From assembly GCA_002493515.1 (NCBI GenBank), contig DKYZ01000041.1:1-20821 (forward strand): a stretch of DNA of 20,821 bases, given 5' to 3'. Source of the stretch: Porphyromonadaceae bacterium UBA7087. GTDB lineage: Bacteria > Bacteroidota > Bacteroidia > Bacteroidales > Muribaculaceae. This document shows, one piece after another, positions 1 through 7,700 of the stretch. Under the pieces are notes generated by a model, which was not told the DNA's origin, did not search any database, and was given only the letters and a program-made list of their open reading frames with translations. The first letter of the stretch is position 1; each line of letters begins with the position of its first letter. Both the position numbers and the translations under genes were made by a program.

Positions 1-4
1 AAAC

Positions 5-2326
5 ATGACAAGAGGATTACTTTATCTGGCCATGCTGAGTGTCAGTGCCACAGCAGTGGGGGCGACTCCGCAGACAGTCCGCATGGACTATGCCGGAAAT
101 TCCCGGACAATGAAGATCACCGTGCCCACGAAGGAGAGCGCGATGGATAAGAACGCCGGAATGAGAGTAGTAAAGACTTTGCCTAACCGACTCGAAAGGG
201 TCGGGAAACTGCGCAAGGATGTGCGTCCCATGACGCGCAACGTATTCAACGCCTCCTCCAATGACTCGGAGACCGTATTCTTCGAGAGCTTCGAGGGGAG
301 CGACGGCACCGATCTGAGCTGGATGCCTAAGGGCTGGACACGCGAGTCTTATGGTGGCGAAGGCCTTGATCCGACACAGACCTGGAGTGTGAGTATGCTC
401 AATCCCTCGCTTCCCGTTCCGGGTCCGGCCGACGGAGATTTCTATATGGGTGTGAGCTTCTCTTCCGACATACCTCAGGACGAGTGGATGATCTCTCCCG
501 TGATAGAGTCGAAGGAGGGTAACGAGCTCTCATTCTACTGGTGGGGGCAGCCTGCATTTCTCTTCAACATGAACAATGTCGACTGGGAGACGATGGAGTT
601 CATCGGAGAGAAGGAAATAGCCGCCAACCTTGAGGTCTACGTCCGCGCAATCAACGACGAGGATAACAGCGAATGGATCAGGGTGTTCGACCTGGCATCG
701 AAATATATGGACCTCTCCCTGATGGAGCTGCTTGAGGCGACACCTGCAACCATGGAGAAGGAGAATCTTCCGCTCGACGGATTTGCCGGAGGCCGCCTGC
801 AGGTCGCATTCCGCTATGTCGGCCAGGATGGCGACACCATGTTCGTTGACGCTGTGAAGGTGGCGGCTCCGCAGCTCAACGCCCTCTATGACCTTCCCTT
901 CACCACTCAGTTCTTCGGACTTTCCGACAGCGAGACATGGAGCTATGCCGGATTCTCATCGGCCCTTTATCCGGTTTTTTCTCCCATCTACTGGATGAAT
1001 ATGTCGGAAAACGAGGTGGAGACCACTTACTCGTGGACATACTTTGACCCCGATACCTCGGAAGAGGTTACGAGCGAGGAGACAGATCTTGAGGTGACAT
1101 ATCATCCCGACTATACGAGCGATTTCACCACCCGCAACAATCTTTTCTATATGCCTACGCTCACTGTGTGCGCTCCGGGCTTCAGCGACGGGGTATACAA
1201 GGCTCCTTATAATTATTTCCAGGCTGGCGGAGCCGGAGATTTCGTATTCAACGATGGTTCGGAAATACATGTGGGACTGCTTCCTTTCGCCATACAGAAC
1301 GACAATATCGGCGGCGTGAGGATAGACTATGAGGCAGCCGGCGACATGGCGATGCCGCTCTTCGGCCACAATGCCAACACCCAGGCTTGGTGGACCGACC
1401 ATTTCTTCGACGGCGAACCCTCCGGCGACGATTATGCGAAGGTTACCGGACTGATGAACTTTATCTATGCCACGGATTCACCGATGGTGGTTGACGGCGC
1501 ATGGTTCAACGCCCGAGGAGAAATCAACGATGACGCTGAGTTCACGCTGGGCATATATACGGTCAACGACGAGTTCATCCCCTCCGAGCAGCCGATGGTA
1601 TCAGCCGTCTGCAAGGGCACTGACATGAAGGTTTTCGAGGGTCACTATGTCATTCCTTTCAAGTTTGACGCCCCCGTGGTTCTTGACAACAGCAATCCAG
1701 CCTATGTTGTGAAATTCTCCGGTTTCGACAGCGATGCCTGCCCCGATTTCCTCCCGATGCAGTCCATCATCCCGAATCCCAACTATTGCCTCGGCTTCCT
1801 CGACCTCGAGGTCAGCTCGTCGGAACTCGGGCAGGGGCATACGTTCGTGCCGTTGGCAAACTTCGAGGGAGAGTATGGCGAGATGATGAACGCATTCTGC
1901 ATCAATCTCGACGGATTCTATCCCTGGCTGAAGGCAAACGAAGAGAAGGTAGAGATTACGGCCACCGGGTCGGTGGATATAACTCTCGACAGCTACTATG
2001 ATGCCTCGGAGCTTAGCTTCGATTGTCCTACTGGTTCATATGTCAGCAAGGCAGAGGGCCGTTATAACAAGACAGTCATCACTTTGACTCATAATATGGC
2101 GGAAGTAATTGTCGATGGCGACCTTGTGATCACGGCTCCCGGAGTAGAGGCGAGAGTTGCCGTAAAGGAGACTCTCACCGGAGTTGAAAGCATAGAGTCA
2201 GTCGGCGACGAGGTAAAGGCTGTCTACACGCTTTCAGGCGTGGAGGTGGACAGACGCACCCTTGAGCCTGGCATTTACTTGGTGAGCTATGAGAGCGGCG
2301 CGGTCCGTAAAGTGAATGTGAGATAA
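5..2326 (+). CDS. Exported choice-of-anchor J (cleaved-adhesin-like) protein with C-terminal sorting-like domain
   Basis: Predicted exported protein of 773 residues; its substrate or ligand is not known. Residues 1-20 look like a Sec signal peptide, a hydrophobic stretch ending AVGA. From about residue 91 to 290 there is a MAM/jelly-roll-like region of the choice-of-anchor J type: VFFESFEG, then a 'PKGW' segment, then DEWMISPVI, ending with a 'MFVDAVKVA' strand. The middle (about 290-680) is probably beta-sandwich repeats that I cannot name. The last ~50 residues (GVESI, then AVYTLSGVEV, then PGIYLVSY and RKVNVR) match the pattern of type IX secretion C-terminal domains, so the protein is probably placed on the cell surface or secreted. 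ATG at 5 fits the signal peptide, but the frame is open back to the window edge and the true start could lie slightly upstream. A terminator follows directly, so this is the last gene of its transcript. Confidence 0.75.
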   Translation: MTRGLLYLAMLSVSATAVGATPQTVRMDYAGNSRTMKITVPTKESAMDKNAGMRVVKTLPNRLERVGKLRKDVRPMTRNVFNASSNDSETVFFESFEGSDGTDLSWMPKGWTRESYGGEGLDPTQTWSVSMLNPSLPVPGPADGDFYMGVSFSSDIPQDEWMISPVIESKEGNELSFYWWGQPAFLFNMNNVDWETMEFIGEKEIAANLEVYVRAINDEDNSEWIRVFDLASKYMDLSLMELLEATPATMEKENLPLDGFAGGRLQVAFRYVGQDGDTMFVDAVKVAAPQLNALYDLPFTTQFFGLSDSETWSYAGFSSALYPVFSPIYWMNMSENEVETTYSWTYFDPDTSEEVTSEETDLEVTYHPDYTSDFTTRNNLFYMPTLTVCAPGFSDGVYKAPYNYFQAGGAGDFVFNDGSEIHVGLLPFAIQNDNIGGVRIDYEAAGDMAMPLFGHNANTQAWWTDHFFDGEPSGDDYAKVTGLMNFIYATDSPMVVDGAWFNARGEINDDAEFTLGIYTVNDEFIPSEQPMVSAVCKGTDMKVFEGHYVIPFKFDAPVVLDNSNPAYVVKFSGFDSDACPDFLPMQSIIPNPNYCLGFLDLEVSSSELGQGHTFVPLANFEGEYGEMMNAFCINLDGFYPWLKANEEKVEITATGSVDITLDSYYDASELSFDCPTGSYVSKAEGRYNKTVITLTHNMAEVIVDGDLVITAPGVEARVAVKETLTGVESIESVGDEVKAVYTLSGVEVDRRTLEPGIYLVSYESGAVRKVNVR

Positions 2327-2350
2327 GCCGCAGGTTTTATCTGATCAAAC

Positions 2351-2395
2351 AGCGGGAGCCGGATTTATTGAGATCCGGCTCCCGTTATATTTTTG
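2351..2395 (+). terminator. Intrinsic terminator after the choice-of-anchor J gene
   Basis: A perfect 12-base stem (2353-2364 pairing with 2373-2384, CGGGAGCCGGAT on the left arm) has an 8-base loop and extends by one G-U and one A-U pair. It is followed by TTATATTTTT. The U-rich run lies on the plus side, so it serves the gene ending at 2326. The same stem could also stop minus-strand transcription from lptD, although the run there is poorer in T. Confidence 0.88.
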
Positions 2396-2451
2396 GGGGA
2401 TCGGGGCACAGCCCCGGGCGTAAACGGCTTCGCGTTAGTAATGAGCTACTT

Positions 2452-2479
2452 ATCGTTTATCGTTTGTCACTCATCGTTT
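2452..2479. repeat. Three copies of ATCGTTT in the intergenic gap
   Basis: ATCGTTT occurs at 2452-2458, 2459-2465 and 2473-2479. The first two copies abut, and the last two are each followed by GTCA. The array sits directly downstream of the lptD stop codon, in a 154-base gap that otherwise holds the terminator and a small GGGG/CCCC hairpin near 2403-2415. Function unknown; it may be a scattered intergenic repeat. Confidence 0.5.
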
Positions 2480-2480
2480 G

Positions 2481-5333
2481 TCAATACCACTGGATGCCGT
2501 TGCGGGTTGAGGAGCGCTTGTCGTATTTGAGGTCTTTGAGGAGCGATGACTTGACGGAGATGTGGAAGTTGTATGACTTGTAGGGGCCGAAGGGCACGAA
2601 CGATGCCGACATGGTGAAGCAGTGGAGGTCGCGCGATATGCTGCAGTTCATGTAGGCTATCTTATGCAGGTCGAAGTTGTAGGACGCCGAGAAGGAGAAA
2701 TTCCAGTTCTTGGTCGGACGTATGTTTCCGGAGACAGACAGGTTCTGGGTCCATTTGCCGTTATAGTCCATCTTCTTCTTGTTGAAGTCGCCGTAACCGT
2801 AGTTCACGGAATAATTGAACGTCAGGCTCCAGGGACATTCCCATTTCGCATATCCGTCGGCGTCCGCGTTCGGTCCCTCGTCCCTTCGGTTGCGTCGGCG
2901 GCGGTCTGCCGCCTGGGCTGCGAAATCGTTTGCATCCTCCGTATTCTCATTCTCATCCTCCGGATAATCGGAGTCATTGTTCCCCCTGTTGCCGTTTTCG
3001 TTTTTCTTCTTGCGCTTGAAAGTGTCGTTGTTGAAGGTATAGGAGAAGGATGTGCCGGTTGACGCGAGTTTCACCCAGCCCTTACCGGCCTGCAGGCGAG
3101 TCTTGTTGACCCTCACCGGCGAGCCCGACGGCGACAGGGCGTAGGTGTACGGATCCCACGTGGCTGACAGGTTGAGATTGAAATTCTTCACCAGCCGGAG
3201 CATAATCGATGTGTTGAGGTTACTCCAGTTGAGGGAGTCTGCCGCGAAGTTATAGCTCTGCGAGAGGGTCAGGTTCTCGATAAGGGATATTTTCTTTACT
3301 CCTGTGGAGTCTTCGTCGCTCTTCACCTTCATCTCGAGGTTGTTGGCGAGATTGACTGACAACACTCCTGAGCGTCCGGCAGAGGGCGAGCCGAACACGC
3401 CATGGGAGAAATAATTGTATTTACGTTGCTGGCGCATCCCCTGAGCGTCAACATAGTCGTAGCGTCCGAAGACGCCCCATCCCGGGGCACCGAAGTCAGG
3501 CGCTCCCCAGAACGAGATGGTCGGGGTGAGGACGTGGCGCACCATCTGTATCTTGTCGCCCATGAACTTGAGCGGCTTGTAGAAACCGTACAGTTTTGTA
3601 TCGAGCGAGACGGAAGCCGTGAAATCGAAGATATTGTAGAAACCGTAGGTGGTGTCGCAAATCTCCTTTGATGCCTGCGTGTCCCACTGGCGCAGTATCT
3701 TGGAGGAATACATTCGGTCGTTGATTGAGATCGACGGGGAGATGTTGATGTATTTGAAGAGGGAGAAAGTGGCCGAGATGGGGATTGAATGCCGGATGCC
3801 GTTGCGCCAGTCGCGGATGAGGCTTTTCTGGAAAAACTGGTCCTGCTTGGCGGTAAGGGAGTTCTGGAACTGTCCGGAGTAGGAGAGGCGTATCTTCTCA
3901 TACCATCTCTCGCCGCCTACTGACCGCTTGCGCTTGAACGGTGCGGTCTGCGACATAGTCACGTTGACGTTGGGGAAAGACACCGACAGAGTGGAGTCCT
4001 GTGTGCGCTGGGCGATGCTTGCCGTTGTGGAGAGGCTCCATTTCGTTCCCGGGAAGCGGTAGGTCATGTTGACGGTCGAAGACTTGGTGTTTTCCGTAAA
4101 CGAGCTGTTGTAGTATGAATTGAGGTCGTTGCGGGTGTAGCCCGACGTGGTGAAGTTGACCGACGCCGAGAAATTCATGTTGGGATTCGCCTTGGCATCC
4201 TGCGAATGGCTCCAGATGAGCTGGAAGTTGCGTTGTTTCTGGTAGTCGGGCGATCCCTTCTCGCCGTATATGGTGTTGAGGAAGGAGATGTCGAATGAGC
4301 CGCGGAATTTGTATCTCTTGGAATATGTGGAGTGTCCGGAGAGTCCCCACGAGCCCTTTGTATATATTTCTCCCGTCAGCGCGAGGTCGACATAGTCGGA
4401 AATCGCGAAGTAATATCCTCCGTCGCGCAGGTAGAAGCCACGGTTGTAGTCCTCGCCGAAAGTCGGGAAGATTATGCCGGAGGAGTAGTCTTTGGTGAAG
4501 GGGAAGAATCCGAACGGAAGGGCCAGCGGCAGGGGGACGTCGGCGAGCACCATATATCCCGGGCCGGTGACGATATCCTTCTGCGGGCGCATCTTTCCCC
4601 GGGTGATGTTGAAATAGAAGTGGGGATGCTCGTGGTCGTCGCAGGTGGTGTATTTTCCGTTCTCGAAGAAGAATGAGCCGTCGTCCATTTTCTTTGCGGC
4701 GCTTCCCACGAGATAGCCTTCCCCCTGCTCCGTTATGACATCGGTGATGAAGCCCCGTTCTGTCTTGAAATTGTATTTCATGGATTTCGACTCGTATTCA
4801 TCCCCCTTGTCCTGGAAGATGGGATTTCCTGTCAGAGTCCCGGTTGAGTCTACCATACCGGTGGCGTAGACGGTGGAGGAATCGAGTTCCATGCGGATCT
4901 CGGCGGAGTTGAGTTTGAACGACTGGTATTCGACGTTTCCGTCGCCGTAGAGGAAGGCATTGTTCTGGCCTATCATCACGAGCGAGTCTTTGGCGTTGAA
5001 AGTCACGGCTCCGTCGAGGTCTACCTTCTCGCGGTTGATACGTGAAAGCAGAGAGCGCCTGGTCGTGTCTGGAGCCAGGGAGTCGTTTCGTTGTGTCTGC
5101 ACGGCTGTTGAGTCGATGGCGAGGGAGTCGGTTGAGAGCGAGTCCGCGGCAATCGAGTCCAGGATTGCGGACAATGAGTCGGCATCAGCCTCAAGCGATG
5201 CCGACACCGAGTCGGGGGAGGACGCGTCAGCCTCCCCCGGCGCTCTGCGCGGGGACGCCGATTGCTGCGCCGCATTGGTCAGGACAATGCAGAGTCCGAC
5301 GGCTATCAGTATATATAAGAGTAATCGTCTCAA
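2481..5333 (-). CDS. lptD: LPS-assembly outer-membrane protein LptD (Bacteroidetes type)
   Basis: LptD forms the outer-membrane beta-barrel that inserts lipopolysaccharide into the outer leaflet. The 950-residue length suits the Bacteroidetes branch of the family. Residues 1-21 are a signal peptide. Residues ~22-95 are a low-complexity Ser/Asp/Ala-rich linker built on repeated 'DSL' and 'DST' units. Residues ~100-235 are an OstA/LptA-like domain (for example NNAFLYGDGNVEYQ and ITEQGEGYLVGSAAKK). The rest alternates aromatic and polar residues, as barrel strands do, and includes the PLPLALPFGFFPF segment typical of this family. Residues ~770-828 are a highly charged insert (KRKKKNENGNRG, later RRRRNRR), probably in a loop. 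The start codon chosen is TTG at 5331-5333, because it places the signal peptide at the N-terminus. A promoter lies 44 bases upstream. The gene stands alone on the minus strand. Confidence 0.85.
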   Translation of the reverse strand: MRRLLLYILIAVGLCIVLTNAAQQSASPRRAPGEADASSPDSVSASLEADADSLSAILDSIAADSLSTDSLAIDSTAVQTQRNDSLAPDTTRRSLLSRINREKVDLDGAVTFNAKDSLVMIGQNNAFLYGDGNVEYQSFKLNSAEIRMELDSSTVYATGMVDSTGTLTGNPIFQDKGDEYESKSMKYNFKTERGFITDVITEQGEGYLVGSAAKKMDDGSFFFENGKYTTCDDHEHPHFYFNITRGKMRPQKDIVTGPGYMVLADVPLPLALPFGFFPFTKDYSSGIIFPTFGEDYNRGFYLRDGGYYFAISDYVDLALTGEIYTKGSWGLSGHSTYSKRYKFRGSFDISFLNTIYGEKGSPDYQKQRNFQLIWSHSQDAKANPNMNFSASVNFTTSGYTRNDLNSYYNSSFTENTKSSTVNMTYRFPGTKWSLSTTASIAQRTQDSTLSVSFPNVNVTMSQTAPFKRKRSVGGERWYEKIRLSYSGQFQNSLTAKQDQFFQKSLIRDWRNGIRHSIPISATFSLFKYINISPSISINDRMYSSKILRQWDTQASKEICDTTYGFYNIFDFTASVSLDTKLYGFYKPLKFMGDKIQMVRHVLTPTISFWGAPDFGAPGWGVFGRYDYVDAQGMRQQRKYNYFSHGVFGSPSAGRSGVLSVNLANNLEMKVKSDEDSTGVKKISLIENLTLSQSYNFAADSLNWSNLNTSIMLRLVKNFNLNLSATWDPYTYALSPSGSPVRVNKTRLQAGKGWVKLASTGTSFSYTFNNDTFKRKKKNENGNRGNNDSDYPEDENENTEDANDFAAQAADRRRRNRRDEGPNADADGYAKWECPWSLTFNYSVNYGYGDFNKKKMDYNGKWTQNLSVSGNIRPTKNWNFSFSASYNFDLHKIAYMNCSISRDLHCFTMSASFVPFGPYKSYNFHISVKSSLLKDLKYDKRSSTRNGIQWY

Positions 5334-5376
5334 GATAACATTCTTTGTTGAGCTGCCTGAAAGCGGCTTCGGAGTG

Positions 5377-5409
5377 CAAATTTAGGCAAAATCCGCGACA
5401 TAGAAGAAA
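5377..5409 (-). promoter_or_regulatory. Predicted promoter of lptD
   Basis: On the minus strand, a -7 box TAAATTTG (complement of 5377-5384) matches the Bacteroidetes consensus TAnnTTTG. An imperfect -33 box TTTC lies 21 bases upstream (complement of 5406-5409). This gives a 5' leader of roughly 35-40 bases before the TTG start. Confidence 0.55.
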
Positions 5410-5457
5410 CTTTAGAGACTAAACTTGAAGTTAAAGAATGTATAAGGGCTCAAAGGC

Positions 5458-6012
5458 TCATCTTACGGCGACACATTCAGGGCAGAAGAGGCGGTGCATC
5501 TGCATGAAGCGCTCCAGGGTGTCGGCTCCGTGGGCCTCCATCTGGGCGATGATTTTCTCCACCGGTTTCTCCTCGGTGAGATTGCGTGATTTGGAAAAGA
5601 ACTTGTCGGCGTAGCATATCAGTTTCTCCTCGAGCGAGACCGGACACATGTCGCGGCGCGGCAGAGGCAGGTTCTGGGTCGTTATGTCGCCGACGGTTAT
5701 TCCGGCGCCCGTGTGGCGTTCGCAGACAAGGGCATGGCGTGGATAACCCTCTTCGTCGAGAATCTGGCGTCCCTCTATTCCGTGGCAGATGTAGGGGAGC
5801 GAGCCGTAGCAGTGGATCGAGGGCGCGTCGGTGCGGAATATGCCTATGTCGTGGAGCATGGCTACCTCGAATACGAAATCGCGGTCTATTTCGAGCTCCA
5901 GGGAGTCGGCGATGTCAAGGGCCTTGGAGGCCACGCATTTGGAATGGGTCACGAGGATGTCGCGCAAGGTTCCCGCGGGATAATAGTTATAAATGATTTT
6001 GTAGGGGTTCAT
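5458..6012 (-). CDS. HD-domain phosphohydrolase family protein
   Basis: A 184-residue cytosolic protein of the HD superfamily, whose members are metal-dependent phosphohydrolases. The hallmarks are His23 (in VTHSKCVA), the His54-Asp55 pair inside MLHDIGIF (an HDIG-type motif) and a downstream Asp in 'CYADKFFS'. A further conserved-looking stretch is ERHTGAG. The substrate cannot be read from sequence; relatives act on nucleotides or are uncharacterised. The protein is compact with no regulatory domain. It lies 108 bases beyond ilvE in the same direction, with a terminator between them, so it is probably transcribed separately, although I see no clear promoter for it. ATG at 6012 begins MNPYKIIYNYY, which looks natural. 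Confidence 0.78.
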   Translation of the reverse strand: MNPYKIIYNYYPAGTLRDILVTHSKCVASKALDIADSLELEIDRDFVFEVAMLHDIGIFRTDAPSIHCYGSLPYICHGIEGRQILDEEGYPRHALVCERHTGAGITVGDITTQNLPLPRRDMCPVSLEEKLICYADKFFSKSRNLTEEKPVEKIIAQMEAHGADTLERFMQMHRLFCPECVAVR

Positions 6013-6065
6013 GGTAGATTCAAGATTTAGATATCAGATTCAGACAAGGTGCTGGCGTGGGAGGG

Positions 6066-6104
6066 AAAAAGGAGGGAGGACAGGCCATGAGGCACCTGTC
6101 CCCC
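6066..6104 (-). terminator. Intrinsic terminator of ilvE
   Basis: A 7-base stem GGACAGG/CCTGTCC (6078-6084 with 6095-6101) is extended by three G-C pairs past a bulged A. On the minus strand it is followed by TCCTTTTT. It begins 17 bases past the ilvE stop codon. Confidence 0.75.
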
Positions 6105-6121
6105 CTAAAAAAGGATAATTA

Positions 6122-7153
6122 TCAGTCAAACTCAATGATGTCGCACCATCCGTGGGTGTCAGGCTCCTCGCCGAGCTGGATGCCGCGGAGCTTGTTGTAG
6201 AGTCTGGTGGAGACGGGGCCTGCCTGGCCGTCTTTTGCGAAGACATACTTCTCGCCTGTGTCAAGATCGTCGATCTCACCGACGGGTGATATCACGGCAG
6301 CCGTGCCGCAGGCACCAACCTCCTCGAATGTGGGAAGCTCGTCGATGGGGATGTGACGCTGCTCAACCTTGATGCCGAGGTCTTCGGCAAGCTGGCGGAG
6401 GCTCATGTTGGTGATTGAGGGAAGCACGGAGGGGCTGGCCGGAGTCACGTATGTGTTGTCTTTTATGCCGAAGAAGTTGGCTGCACCACACTCGTCGAGA
6501 TATTTCTTCTCCTTGGGGTCGAGATAGAGCATCACGGAGTAGCCGAGCTCATGTGCTTTTTCACCGGCCACGAGGGATGCGGCGTAGTTGCCGCCGATCT
6601 TGATGGCGCCGGTTCCCTTGGGAGCCACACGGTCGTATTCGCGGGAGAGGCAAACCTTTGTGGGTTTGAAACCATCCTTGAAGTAGGGGCCTACGGGCGA
6701 AACGAGCATCACCACCATATATTCCTTGGCGGGTTTCACTCCGAGCAGCGGGCTGATTCCGATCTCAAGCGGACGGATGTAGAGGGATGCGCCAGTGCCG
6801 TAGGGGGGCACGAAACGCTCGTTGAGCTTCACTACCTTCTTGACCATCTCGCAGAATAGGTCTTCGGGCATCGGCTCCATCTTGATGCCGTGGGCGGAAT
6901 TGATGAAACGCCTTGCGTTCTCACGCATGCGGAACACGCGCACCTTGCCGTCTTTGCCGCGGAAGGCCTTCAGGCCCTCAAACGATTCCTGTCCGTAGTG
7001 GAGGCAGGAAGCGGAGATGTGGATGGGAATGTATTCGGAGTCGGAAACCTCGATGGGTCCCCATTTTCCGTCTTTGAATGTGCAACGCACGTTGTAGTCG
7101 GTCGGAAGGTATCCGAACGACAGGTTTTTCCAGTCAATTTCTGTTTCTTTCAT
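6122..7153 (-). CDS. ilvE: Branched-chain amino acid aminotransferase
   Basis: A PLP-dependent fold-type IV aminotransferase of 343 residues that interconverts leucine, isoleucine and valine with their 2-oxo acids, using glutamate/2-oxoglutarate, in the cytosol. Visible signatures are SCLHYGQESFEGLKAFRG (substrate and cofactor region), the PLP lysine Lys185 in GAIKIGGNYAAS, the phosphate-binding region near 'LDECGAANFFGI', and TPASPSVLPSITN followed by 'EVGACGTAAVISPV'. The length fits the long type of BCAT found in Bacteroidetes and many other phyla. ATG at 7153 gives the usual start a few residues before 'DWKNLSFGY'. No promoter is visible between it and the small exported-protein gene 43 bases upstream, so the two may share a transcript. 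The neighbours are not other isoleucine-valine pathway genes. Confidence 0.95.
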   Translation of the reverse strand: MKETEIDWKNLSFGYLPTDYNVRCTFKDGKWGPIEVSDSEYIPIHISASCLHYGQESFEGLKAFRGKDGKVRVFRMRENARRFINSAHGIKMEPMPEDLFCEMVKKVVKLNERFVPPYGTGASLYIRPLEIGISPLLGVKPAKEYMVVMLVSPVGPYFKDGFKPTKVCLSREYDRVAPKGTGAIKIGGNYAASLVAGEKAHELGYSVMLYLDPKEKKYLDECGAANFFGIKDNTYVTPASPSVLPSITNMSLRQLAEDLGIKVEQRHIPIDELPTFEEVGACGTAAVISPVGEIDDLDTGEKYVFAKDGQAGPVSTRLYNKLRGIQLGEEPDTHGWCDIIEFD

Positions 7154-7196
7154 GTGTCGGTATCTTTGATTTAGATTAGATGTGGATCATAGCCGG

Positions 7197-7529
7197 TCAT
7201 ACAGCCACCTTGCAGGTGATCTCCCCAACCTTTACGATATAGACGCCATGCGCGGGCAGGGCGAGCTGAGATGTGCCCGGAGCGACGGTCTCGGATGAGA
7301 CGAGACGCCCGAGGATTGTGAAGACCTGCACCTTGACCTGATGGTCGGTGGTGACGATAATCAGAGCAGGCGCGGCCTTGATTTCTATTTCCGATAGCTT
7401 CACGACCGACTTTGCGTCCTGCCTCTCCGTTCTGACTGATTCCCAGGAGCGGGCAAGGGCGCATTCCGCGCCGAGAAACAGGGCGCAGGCGAGCGTGACG
7501 GCGGTGAATATATGTCTTAGGCCATGCAT
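7197..7529 (-). CDS. Small exported protein consisting mainly of a type IX-like C-terminal sorting domain
   Basis: A 110-residue protein. ATG at 7529 is preferred over an in-frame ATG at 7673, because it puts a clean signal peptide at the N-terminus (MHGLRHIFTAVTLACALFLG, cleaved near ECALA). It also avoids running the gene through two inverted repeats. After about 30 linker residues, the rest (VQVFTILGRLVSSE, then GVYIVKVGE and CKVAV) has the strand pattern of type IX/Por C-terminal domains. There is almost no cargo between signal and sorting domain. It lies between rpsA and ilvE, 43 bases from ilvE. Alternatives are a remnant of a larger surface protein or a small secreted product. It is real by codon pattern and domain logic, but the function is unknown. 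Confidence 0.62.
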   Translation of the reverse strand: MHGLRHIFTAVTLACALFLGAECALARSWESVRTERQDAKSVVKLSEIEIKAAPALIIVTTDHQVKVQVFTILGRLVSSETVAPGTSQLALPAHGVYIVKVGEITCKVAV

Positions 7530-7549
7530 ATTGGCAAAATTAATAAAAA

Positions 7550-7605
7550 GCTCCGATATATGTGGAATAAAAGTGAAAAAATTTAATATCAAAATATATC
7601 GGAGC
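7550..7605 (-). terminator. 12-base inverted repeat with 32-base spacer; possible terminator of rpsA
   Basis: A perfect inverted repeat has arms GCTCCGATATAT (7550-7561) and its complement (7594-7605), with an AT-rich 32-base spacer. On the minus strand the second arm is followed by TTTTTATTAATTTT, which suits termination of rpsA transcripts. The loop is unusually long for an intrinsic terminator. Confidence 0.5.
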
Positions 7606-7624
7606 CTCCGCTGGGGGGTAAAGG

Positions 7625-7670
7625 GGAGGGGGAACGGCGCTCTGCCGTTCCCCCTCCGGAGGTGTTTTTT
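7625..7670 (+). terminator. Terminator-like hairpin facing the plus strand, 3' of rpsA
   Basis: A perfect 14-base stem (7625-7638 with 7644-7657) around the loop GCTCT is followed on the plus strand by GGAGGTGTTTTTTC. The T-run is on the plus side, although the adjacent gene (rpsA) lies on the minus strand. It could block antisense transcription into rpsA, or simply form the 3'-end structure of the rpsA mRNA. Confidence 0.6.
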
Positions 7671-7700
7671 CAAGGCGCGGCGTCAGCCACGCTCTCTTGC

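Noticed and set aside
7550..7605. Invertible promoter of the Bacteroides phase-variation type
   Set aside because: Arms are 12 bases with only 32 bases between them, no promoter fits inside, and no recombinase gene is nearby.
7197..7673. Longer version of the small sorting-domain protein starting at 7673
   Set aside because: The extension passes through two strong inverted repeats and would bury the signal peptide 48 residues into the protein.
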